From CAKSIW01 sp045576435 (GTDB lineage: Bacteria > Bacillota > Clostridia > Monoglobales > Monoglobaceae), in NCBI GenBank assembly GCA_045576435.1, contig JAZNGL010000012.1, positions 1-6,589 on the forward strand: a stretch of DNA of 6,589 nucleotides. Reading direction: 5' to 3'. Below are positions 1 through 5,818 of the stretch, in pieces; position 1 is the stretch's first letter; each line of letters begins with the position of its first letter. Made by a program: the position numbers and the translations under genes. A model generated the notes under the pieces. That model was not told the origin of the DNA and ran no database searches. It saw nothing but the letters and a program-made list of their open reading frames with translations.

Positions 1-1
1 A

Positions 2-319
2 CATGGCTACGATCCGACTTACATAAAAGAAAACTATGAGAAAAAAATCACATTATCAATGCTTAGCGAGATTTCAGGATATTCAGGAACACACACAATG
101 CGGATTTTCCGCGAAGAAACGGGAGAAACACCACATGAATATTTAACTCAAACACGAATTAAGCATGCAAAAGAAAAGCTTTTAAAAAGCGATAGAACTC
201 TTGAAAATATTGCAGATGAATGTGGCTTTGATTCACACTCACACTTTAAAACCTTGTTTAAAAAAGAGGTTGGAATCACGGCGGGAGAATATCGCAAAAC
301 TGCCAAACAACTATATTAA
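2..319 (+). CDS. AraC-family transcriptional regulator, C-terminal DNA-binding domain (5' end cut by window edge)
   Basis: The reading frame is open from the left edge, and about 105 residues are visible before the TAA stop. They form an almost complete AraC/XylS double helix-turn-helix domain. The visible part begins with a YIKENYEKKITL stretch that matches the first domain helix. The first HTH follows (LSEISGYSGTHTMRIFREETG), then the linker helix (YLTQTRIKHAKEKLL), then the second HTH (IADECGFDSHSHFKTLFKKEVG). The family's usual Pro near the end (GxTPxEYR) is Ala here (GITAGEYR). An in-frame ATG at 59 is not a credible start because it would remove the first helix and has no ribosome binding site, so the gene continues upstream. 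The N-terminal effector domain lies outside the window, so the ligand is unknown. The gene is co-directional with nfnAB, 131 bases downstream, and could regulate it, but that is only positional inference. Confidence 0.93.
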   Translation, partial: HGYDPTYIKENYEKKITLSMLSEISGYSGTHTMRIFREETGETPHEYLTQTRIKHAKEKLLKSDRTLENIADECGFDSHSHFKTLFKKEVGITAGEYRKTAKQLY

Positions 320-379
320 ATTAGATTAAAAAAATGCTAAAAAGTGGCAAGTAAAAATATGGTTTTTCCTGATTAGACC

Positions 380-413
380 TTGACTTTTCTCTATGAATGA
401 TTTAACATATAAT
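380..413 (+). promoter_or_regulatory. Probable sigma-A promoter of nfnAB
   Basis: A TTGACT box at 380-385 (five of six matches to TTGACA) is followed 17 bases later by TAACAT at 403-408, a fair -10 box. A perfect TATAAT overlaps it at 408-413 but lies 22 bases from the -35, which is too far for that pairing. Either -10 would start transcription near 415-420 and give a leader of about 30-36 bases before the nfnA start at 451. The 320-450 gap otherwise holds only A/T-rich sequence and the nfnA ribosome binding site (GGAGGT at 440-445). No clear operator or rho-independent terminator was seen. Confidence 0.55.
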
Positions 414-450
414 TCGTGAAAAATGTGTTAGACTTACATGGAGGTAAATA

Positions 451-1293
451 ATGTTTTTAATAACAGAAAGAAGAGAATTAAATCCAACTGTCACGCTAAT
501 GAAGGTGTATGCACCACTTGTTGCCAAGAAAGCAAAAGCGGGACAGTTTGTTATATTGCGCGTCGATGAAAACGGCGAAAGAATACCACTCACAATTGCG
601 GATTATAATCGTAAAACAGGAGAAATCACAATAATCTTTCAGGTTCTCGGTTCCTCAACACAGAAATTGAATATTCTTTGTGAGAGTGATTACATCTATG
701 ATTTTGTGGGTCCGCTTGGAACTGCATCGAAAATCGAAGGCTTAAAAAAGGTCGCAGTTATTGGTGGCGGTGTTGGTTGTGCAATTGCATATCCAACCGC
801 GAAAGCTCTTAAAGCAAAGGGAACAGAGGTGCACGCTATTACAGGTTTCCGAAAGAAAGACTTAGTCATTTTGGAGGATGAATTCAAGGCGATTAGCGAT
901 AAACATTTAATCGTTACAGATGACGGCTCATATGGCCAAAAAGGGCTTGTTACTGATGTGCTCAAAAATTTGGTTGAGTGTGGTGAAAAATACGATGAGG
1001 TAATTGCAATTGGCCCACTTGTTATGATGAAGTTTGTATGCTTATTAACAAAGAAAATAGGAGTTAAAACAACTGTAAGTATGAACCCAATAATGATTGA
1101 CGGAACAGGCATGTGTGGCGGTTGCCGTTTGACTGTTGGCGGGGAAATGAAATTTGCATGTGTTGATGGACCTGATTTTGATGGTCATCTTGTTGATTTT
1201 GATGAGGCGATAAGGCGTTCATCAATTTATAAGGGTTTTGAAACACACAAACTTGACGAAACATGTAATTTGCTTAAAAAGGAGGAAGTTTGA
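451..1293 (+). CDS. nfnA: NADH-dependent ferredoxin:NADP+ oxidoreductase, small (alpha) subunit NfnA
   Basis: This is the small subunit of the cytoplasmic electron-bifurcating transhydrogenase, which couples ferredoxin and NADH to NADP+ reduction. The 280-residue length is normal for the family. The N-terminal FAD-binding barrel shows RIPLTI at about 44-49. The NAD-binding domain shows GGGVGCA at about 105-111. The C-terminal cluster region reads DGTGMCGGC, then KFACVDGPDFDGH, placing Asp217, Cys222, Cys225 and Cys237 at the [2Fe-2S] site. From memory, the crystallised Thermotoga maritima NfnA uses three Cys and one Asp, and this arrangement agrees with that. In the family this subunit binds NAD(H) and passes electrons through its FAD and [2Fe-2S] to the large subunit. 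ATG 451 has GGAGGT five bases upstream. The stop overlaps the nfnB start. Relatives include dihydroorotate dehydrogenase electron-transfer subunits and sulfide dehydrogenase beta subunits, but the nfnB-type partner and full-length similarity favour NfnA. Confidence 0.93.
   Translation: MFLITERRELNPTVTLMKVYAPLVAKKAKAGQFVILRVDENGERIPLTIADYNRKTGEITIIFQVLGSSTQKLNILCESDYIYDFVGPLGTASKIEGLKKVAVIGGGVGCAIAYPTAKALKAKGTEVHAITGFRKKDLVILEDEFKAISDKHLIVTDDGSYGQKGLVTDVLKNLVECGEKYDEVIAIGPLVMMKFVCLLTKKIGVKTTVSMNPIMIDGTGMCGGCRLTVGGEMKFACVDGPDFDGHLVDFDEAIRRSSIYKGFETHKLDETCNLLKKEEV
1280..1285 (+). promoter_or_regulatory. Ribosome binding site that sets the nfnB start
   Basis: AGGAGG lies inside the last codons of nfnA. 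It is 7 bases from the ATG at 1293 but only 4 from the in-frame TTG at 1290. The spacing, and the conserved MxNMS-type N-terminus I recall for clostridial relatives, favour ATG 1293. Confidence 0.8.
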
Positions 1294-2681
1294 TGCCAAA
1301 TATGTCACTAAAAAAGAACAAAATGCCAACACAACTTCCTAATATCAGAAATAAAAATTTTTATGAGGTTGTTCTAGGATATACAGAGAAAATGGCGGTT
1401 GATGAGGCAAAACGCTGCCTGAATTGCAAAAATTATCCGTGCGTTTCAGGGTGTCCTGTTAAAATCAACATTCCGGAATTTATAGCAAAAGTTGCTGAGC
1501 ATGACTTTGAAGGAGCATATAAAATTATAAATCGTTCAAGTTCTCTCCCCGGTGTTTGCGGACGTGTTTGTCCACAGGAAACGCAATGCGAAGCAAAGTG
1601 TGTTAGGGGAATTAAAGGTGAGCCTGTTGCAATTGGCAGACTCGAAAGATTTGTTGCGGATTATCATATGAATAAATCAAACAACAAAGTCGATATATTA
1701 AAGCCAAACGGGTATAAGGTTGCAATAGTTGGCTCGGGTCCATCAGGGCTTGCCTGTGCAGGAGATTTAGCGCAAAAAGGATATTCGGTTACGATTTTTG
1801 AAGCGTTACACGTAGCCGGCGGTGTTTTGGTATATGGCATTCCGGAGTTTCGTTTGCCAAAGGAAATTGTTGAAAAAGAAATTGAAAATCTTAAGGCGCT
1901 TGGTGTTGAAGTTGTTACAAACGTTGTTGTTGGAAAGACAATGACGATTGATGAGCTTTTTGAAATGGGATATGAAGCAGTTTTTATTGGTTCAGGAGCA
2001 GGACTTCCAAGGTTCATGAATATTCCGGGTGAAAACCTTAATGGTGTTTATTCCGCCAATGAATTTTTAACCAGAATTAATTTAATGAAGGCATATAAAG
2101 AAAGCTCTGAAACTCCGATATTAAACCTTAAAAATGTTGCGGTTGTTGGCGGCGGAAATGTTGCAATGGATGCAGCAAGATGCGCGAAAAGACTTGGAGC
2201 TGAAAACGTTTATGTTGTTTATCGCAGGTCTATGGACGAAATGCCTGCCAGACGTGAAGAGGTTGAGCATGCAGAGGAGGAGGGTATTGTTTTTCTCACG
2301 CTTAACAACCCAACAGAAATAATTGGTGATGAAAATAACTTTGTTTCGGGAATGAAGTGTGTTAATATGAAACTTGGAGAACCTGATGAATCAGGAAGAA
2401 GGAGCTCTGTTGAAATTAAGGGTTCAGAATATACGCTCGAAGTTGATGGTGTTATTATGGCAATAGGAACATCACCAAATCCACTTATAAGAACAACAAC
2501 CAAAGGGCTTGAAACAAATAAATATGGATGCATTGTTACAGAGGAGGAAAGCGGGCTCACAACAAAGCAGGGGGTTTATGCCGGCGGCGATGCGGTTACT
2601 GGTGCTGCAACTGTTATTCTTGCTATGGGTGCAGGGAAAAATGCAGCAGAATCTATTGATGAATATTTGAAAAATAAATAA
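1293..2681 (+). CDS. nfnB: NADH-dependent ferredoxin:NADP+ oxidoreductase, large (beta) subunit NfnB (GltD-like)
   Basis: This is the large, bifurcating subunit (462 residues from ATG 1293). In the family it carries the bifurcating FAD, two [4Fe-4S] clusters, and the NADP(H) and ferredoxin sites. Two N-terminal Cys groups are visible: Cys42, 45, 50 and 54 (RCLNCKNYPCVSGCPV), and Cys89, 93, 99 and 103 around CGRVCPQETQCEAKC. The FAD-binding Rossmann motif is GSGPSG at 147-152, ending in an acidic residue at Glu170. The second dinucleotide motif is GGGNVAMD at 286-293, followed by YRR at 310-312, a pattern typical of NADP binding in GltD-like proteins. The C-terminal FAD motif YAGGDAVTGAAT is at about 429-440. 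The gene overlaps nfnA by one base (TGATG), so the two are translationally coupled. It could be called glutamate synthase small subunit or sulfide dehydrogenase alpha. No large GltB gene is nearby, and the NfnA-type partner favours NfnB. Confidence 0.94.
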   Translation: MPNMSLKKNKMPTQLPNIRNKNFYEVVLGYTEKMAVDEAKRCLNCKNYPCVSGCPVKINIPEFIAKVAEHDFEGAYKIINRSSSLPGVCGRVCPQETQCEAKCVRGIKGEPVAIGRLERFVADYHMNKSNNKVDILKPNGYKVAIVGSGPSGLACAGDLAQKGYSVTIFEALHVAGGVLVYGIPEFRLPKEIVEKEIENLKALGVEVVTNVVVGKTMTIDELFEMGYEAVFIGSGAGLPRFMNIPGENLNGVYSANEFLTRINLMKAYKESSETPILNLKNVAVVGGGNVAMDAARCAKRLGAENVYVVYRRSMDEMPARREEVEHAEEEGIVFLTLNNPTEIIGDENNFVSGMKCVNMKLGEPDESGRRSSVEIKGSEYTLEVDGVIMAIGTSPNPLIRTTTKGLETNKYGCIVTEEESGLTTKQGVYAGGDAVTGAATVILAMGAGKNAAESIDEYLKNK

Positions 2682-2693
2682 AAATTAGAATAA

Positions 2694-2730
2694 AAAAGAG
2701 TTGCTTTACAAATTGTAGAGCAACTCTTTT
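2694..2730. terminator. Bidirectional rho-independent terminator between nfnB and the TRAP permease
   Basis: A near-perfect inverted repeat has outer arms 2694-2705 (AAAAGAGTTGCT) and 2719-2730 (AGCAACTCTTTT). One wobble (plus strand) or mismatch (minus strand) follows, then four more pairs around a 3-base loop at 2711-2713. On the plus strand it starts 12 bases after the nfnB stop and ends in TTTT. On the minus strand it starts 4 bases after the permease stop and is followed by TTTTTTATT, the better U-tract. Its position between convergent genes fits a shared terminator. Confidence 0.9.
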
Positions 2731-2734
2731 AACT

Positions 2735-4684
2735 TTAAGCTTTTTTAATCTGTTTCTTTTTTGTTATTAACTGAAGAATAATAAGCAGCGCAAACATTCC
2801 AATACCGATTACGTCAGTAATTGCTCCCGGATAAATGAGCAACAGTCCGCCAACTGCTGAAATGATTCGTTGATACCATGACATGTGATGGAAGAGATAG
2901 CCTTCGAGCGATGCCGAAAGGGCAAACATACCAATAAGAGAGGTTATGCTGATTGATATAATATCAACAACAGTTGTATCAACAAATAACATTGCAGGGT
3001 TTAGTGCAAAAATATATGGAACAATGAATGCACCGATTGCAAGCTTAGTTGAAGTTATTGCAGTTTTCATTGGATTTGCTTGAGCAATAGCCGCTCCCGC
3101 ATATGCCGCCAAAGCAACAGGAGGGGTGAGGTCTGCAACAATACCAAAATAGAAAACAAAGAAATGTGAAGCAATTTGAGGAACACCCATGCGAACAAGA
3201 ATCGGAGCACAGGTTGCAGCCATAATACAATAGTTTGCGGTTGTTGGAACACCCATTCCTAAAATAATACAACAAAGCATTGTTAAGAATAGTGCAATAA
3301 TAACCTGATTTCCTGCTAAAGCAACAATACCATTGATTAAGACGTTAGCAAGACCTGTCATTGTGATTGTTCCTGCAATGATGCCTGCAACACCGCAAGC
3401 TGCAGCAACAGTGATTGTTCCTTGACCACCCGCCGCAAGAGCCTGCCAGATTCGTTTCGGTGTGATGCGATGTTCTTTATTGAAAAGACTAACAACAATT
3501 GCAATAACAATTGCAATAGCTGCCGCATATTGAATTGATTTTTGGCTTGTTCCAACGAGATAAATAAGAATTATCAAGGGTAACAACAAATATGATTGCT
3601 TAAGAAGAGGAAGAAGTCTTGGCAACTCTTCTTTCGTTAAACCACGCAAGCCTTCTTTTTTGGCTTCCAGGTGAACCGCAATGAAAATTCCTGCAAAATA
3701 AAGCATTGCCGGGAGAATTGCACGAACAACAATGTTGCTATATGGAACACCAACATAATCCGCCATCAAAAAGGCAGCAGCACCCATAATCGGTGGCATT
3801 ATCTGTCCGCCTGTTGATGCAGCAGCCTCAGCCGCTCCTGCAAATTCAGGTTTATATCCTGTTCTTTTCATTAATGGAATTGTAACAGAACCTGAACCAA
3901 CAGTGTTAGCAACAGATGAGCCCGAAACCATTCCTTCCATGGCACTTGCAACAACTGCAACCTTTGCCGGTCCGCCTGAAAATCCACCGACAATAGAGTT
4001 GGAGATCTTTATAAAGAAATCTGCAATACCTGTACGCTCTAAAAAAGCTCCAAAAATGATGAACACAACAATAAATTTAGAACAAACATTAATCGGAGTG
4101 GACATAACGCCTTCTTTGCCATAGAATAAGTAATGGATTATGTAATTAATCCTTCCCCAAAGATTTGGATTTGAAATACCCCAAACCAATGCATAAACAA
4201 TAAAGCAACCCGCAACAACAACAATTGGCAAACCAACGCTTCTTCGACATACCTCAATTAAAGATAAAATACCAATTATACCAATTACAATCTGATACCA
4301 TTCAAATTTGCTACCTTGTTGAATTATTGTTAAAGCATTAGCTGCATAATATAGAAACGAACCCGTACCTAAAACCATGGCGCAAATGTCATACCATGGC
4401 ATATTGTTAACCTTTTGGACACCTTTTCTTGCAGGAAAAACCAAATATCCTAAGAAAATAATGAAAGCTACAAAAGTAGTTAAACGAAGTTCTTCTAGCC
4501 AGCTTGCAAAAAGAGTTACATAAATACAGAATAACGAAAAAATTGCAAGAACACAATTAACCGCCATTTTATATTTACCATCCCAGATTCGAACGTTAGA
4601 CTCTCGGTCAAACTTCTTCATAACAGCATCAAGGTCCATCGGCTCTTGAACAGATGATGTTTTCTTCTTGTTGAAAAAACCCAT
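2735..4684 (-). CDS. TRAP transporter fused permease (4TM/12TM, DctQM-type, TAXI-associated)
   Basis: This is the membrane component of a tripartite ATP-independent periplasmic transporter, a secondary-active importer that takes substrate from the neighbouring receptor using an ion gradient. The 649 residues are usual for the fused class. A basic, cytoplasmic-looking N-terminal tail (1-37) precedes four small-subunit helices at roughly 41-61, 68-85, 99-122 and 129-145. The large M domain follows, with hallmark motifs: VSGSSVANTVGSGSVTIPLM at about 253-272, GGQIMPPIMGAAAF at 292-305, LGMGVPTTANY at 475-485 and DLTPPVALAAYAG at 518-530. Several hydrophobic segments follow to a basic C-terminus (KKKQIKKA). 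ATG 4684 has AGGTGG about 6 bases upstream. It is the second gene after the receptor, 84 bases apart. TAXI systems typically use this fused permease, in agreement with the neighbour. Substrate and coupling ion are unknown. The reading frame shows no disruption. Confidence 0.96.
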   Translation of the reverse strand: MGFFNKKKTSSVQEPMDLDAVMKKFDRESNVRIWDGKYKMAVNCVLAIFSLFCIYVTLFASWLEELRLTTFVAFIIFLGYLVFPARKGVQKVNNMPWYDICAMVLGTGSFLYYAANALTIIQQGSKFEWYQIVIGIIGILSLIEVCRRSVGLPIVVVAGCFIVYALVWGISNPNLWGRINYIIHYLFYGKEGVMSTPINVCSKFIVVFIIFGAFLERTGIADFFIKISNSIVGGFSGGPAKVAVVASAMEGMVSGSSVANTVGSGSVTIPLMKRTGYKPEFAGAAEAAASTGGQIMPPIMGAAAFLMADYVGVPYSNIVVRAILPAMLYFAGIFIAVHLEAKKEGLRGLTKEELPRLLPLLKQSYLLLPLIILIYLVGTSQKSIQYAAAIAIVIAIVVSLFNKEHRITPKRIWQALAAGGQGTITVAAACGVAGIIAGTITMTGLANVLINGIVALAGNQVIIALFLTMLCCIILGMGVPTTANYCIMAATCAPILVRMGVPQIASHFFVFYFGIVADLTPPVALAAYAGAAIAQANPMKTAITSTKLAIGAFIVPYIFALNPAMLFVDTTVVDIISISITSLIGMFALSASLEGYLFHHMSWYQRIISAVGGLLLIYPGAITDVIGIGMFALLIILQLITKKKQIKKA

Positions 4685-4716
4685 ATAATCCCACCTTAAC
4701 TATTTATATTAATAAA

Positions 4717-4743
4717 TGGCTGCGGCGGATATCGTCGCAGCCA
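4717..4743 (-). promoter_or_regulatory. Intercistronic hairpin between receptor and permease genes
   Basis: An inverted repeat with arms TGGCTGCG (4717-4724) and CGCAGCCA (4736-4743) gives a GC-rich 8-bp stem and an 11-base loop in the minus-strand mRNA; two further C-G pairs are possible inside. It begins 26 bases after the receptor stop and ends about 20 bases before the permease ribosome binding site. The sequence after it is A/U-rich (AUUUAUUAAUAU) but lacks a clean U-run, so it is at best a partial terminator. The likelier role is to protect the receptor mRNA 3' end, giving more receptor than permease. That role is inferred; the hairpin itself is visible. Confidence 0.6.
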
Positions 4744-4768
4744 AAGTATTATCATTGTTTACTGAAAA

Positions 4769-5725
4769 CTATTCAGCCTTAACGTCAACGCCTTTTTCTG
4801 CAAAGTATTTTGCTGCACCCTTATGGAAAGGAACAGTCATACCGCTTGTTGCATTTTCTAAGCTAAGCTCTGCACCTTTAGCGTTTTCAGCAGTTATTGC
4901 TTCAATGTTATCAAAAATTGCAGCTGTTAAATTATAGACATCTTCTTCAGATGCATCAGCATTTACAATTAAAGTAGCCTTAACTGTAATTGTCTGAACA
5001 TCTGCATCCTGCCCTTTATAAGTGTTTGCAGGAATTGTGTATGTTGTATAGAAAGGACAATCAGCCATTAATTTTTCTGCGATTGCACCATCAATTGGAA
5101 CTAAATATGCAGAGTTTGTTGTGCAAAGCTCTGTGATTGCAGGAGTAGGAGCGCCTGCAACGATGAAAGCAGCATCAATTTTGCCGTCTTTAAGTGCATC
5201 GGCACTGTCTGCAAATGACTGATACTGAGCTTTAATATCAGTTTCTTTAAGATCTGCAGCAGCTAAAACATCAATTGCGTTGAAATAAACGCCTGAGCCA
5301 GGAGCACCGATTGAAACGCTCTTGCCCTTGAGGTCTGCAACAGACTTAATTGCAGGGTTCATTGTAACAAGCTGAACTGATTCTGCATAAAGACCTGCAA
5401 CAACACGGAAAGAATCGATTTTGCCATCTTCTTCAAATGAACGTGTGCCATCCCATGCATAAGCCATAACATCAGACTGAACAGTACCTAATTGATAATT
5501 ACCAGCATCAATTCCCTGAATGTTAGCTTTTGAACCATCTGTTGAAACAACAGTAACATTAACGTTTGCGTTATTTGTGATATACTGACCAAGAACGCCG
5601 CCGTAACCATAATATGTACCTGCGGTGCCACCTGTACCCATTGTCATTTTTGTGCCTGCATTACCGCATGCAGCAAATGATAGCATCATAACTATCGTTA
5701 ATAGAGTTGCAATAATTTTTTTCAT
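4769..5725 (-). CDS. TAXI-family TRAP transporter solute-binding receptor (lipoprotein)
   Basis: This is the extracytoplasmic receptor that captures the substrate and delivers it to the fused permease encoded downstream. The 318-residue length is normal. The N-terminus is a lipoprotein signal: MKK, a hydrophobic stretch at about 4-18, then lipobox FAAC with lipid-modified Cys20, so the mature protein would be tethered outside the membrane. The mature region opens with the family signature MGTGGTAGTYYGYGG at about 29-43. Other matches are the LGTVQSDVMAYAWDG segment (79-93), DLKGKSVSIGAPGSG (131-145), the GKIDAAFIVAGAP segment (181-193), IPANTYKGQ (231-239) and the C-terminal VPFHKGAAKYFAEKGV (298-313). 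Two further Cys, 201 and 223, lie in the exported part. ATG 5725 has AGGAGGAGA close upstream. Substrate is unknown: characterised TAXI receptors bind glutamate/glutamine-like or 2-oxoacid ligands, which cannot be transferred here. Confidence 0.96.
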   Translation of the reverse strand: MKKIIATLLTIVMMLSFAACGNAGTKMTMGTGGTAGTYYGYGGVLGQYITNNANVNVTVVSTDGSKANIQGIDAGNYQLGTVQSDVMAYAWDGTRSFEEDGKIDSFRVVAGLYAESVQLVTMNPAIKSVADLKGKSVSIGAPGSGVYFNAIDVLAAADLKETDIKAQYQSFADSADALKDGKIDAAFIVAGAPTPAITELCTTNSAYLVPIDGAIAEKLMADCPFYTTYTIPANTYKGQDADVQTITVKATLIVNADASEEDVYNLTAAIFDNIEAITAENAKGAELSLENATSGMTVPFHKGAAKYFAEKGVDVKAE

Positions 5726-5749
5726 AATTTTTCTCCTCCTAAAATTTGG

Positions 5750-5759
5750 TTTTCGAAAA
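5750..5759. promoter_or_regulatory. Short palindrome in the receptor gene leader (possible operator)
   Basis: TTTTCGAAAA is a perfect 10-base palindrome, roughly +4 to +13 from the predicted start of the receptor transcript and just before its ribosome binding site. It could be a repressor site or a chance event in A/T-rich DNA. It is shorter than a typical AraC-family site, which is usually a pair of direct repeats. Confidence 0.2.
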
Positions 5760-5769
5760 TAATATAATT

Positions 5770-5798
5770 ATTATACTACACTTGTTAAAAAAAAGCAA
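5770..5798 (-). promoter_or_regulatory. Probable sigma-A promoter of the TRAP receptor-permease operon
   Basis: Read on the minus strand, TTGCTT (5798-5793) is separated by exactly 17 bases from a perfect TATAAT (5775-5770). Transcription would start near 5763, with a leader of about 37 bases before the receptor ATG. The -35 lies within an A/T-run after the upstream regulator gene. The transporter operon can therefore be expressed separately from the regulator, although read-through is possible. Confidence 0.65.
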
Positions 5799-5818
5799 TA
5801 AGATTTTTTAATATAACG

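Noticed and set aside
320..380. Possible terminator after the left AraC gene
   Set aside because: Only a 5-base TGCCA/TGGCA pair 39 bases apart and an A5/T5 repeat can be found; neither makes a stable GC stem followed by a U-run.
402..430. Rex-like redox operator in the nfnAB leader (TAACA ... TGTTA)
   Set aside because: The half-sites are 18 bases apart and do not match the compact TTGTNA-type palindrome known for Rex. No other match was seen in either promoter gap.
696..1112. Long open frame antisense to nfnA (similar ones opposite nfnB at 1664-2017 and 2219-2560)
   Set aside because: The translations are Ser/Thr/Pro/Phe-rich with no recognisable domain, and they lie fully opposite strongly conserved Nfn motifs. 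They are mirror effects of the codon bias of the real genes.
1290..1292. TTG as the start of nfnB
   Set aside because: It is only 4 bases from the AGGAGG core, while the immediately following ATG has better spacing and is the stronger start codon.
1293..2681. Reading this gene as glutamate synthase small subunit (GltD)
   Set aside because: No glutamate synthase large subunit is present, and the gene is translationally coupled to an NfnA-type partner.
3045..3275. Cys-rich small open frame on the minus strand inside the permease gene
   Set aside because: It is a frame shift of the permease's conserved C-terminal membrane region. It has no ribosome binding site and its composition follows from the overlapping codons.
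5786..5811. TTAAAAAA...TTTTTTAA inverted repeat after the right AraC gene as a terminator
   Set aside because: The stem would be purely A-U, has no GC clamp and overlaps the receptor promoter -35 region. Chance is likelier in such A/T-rich DNA.
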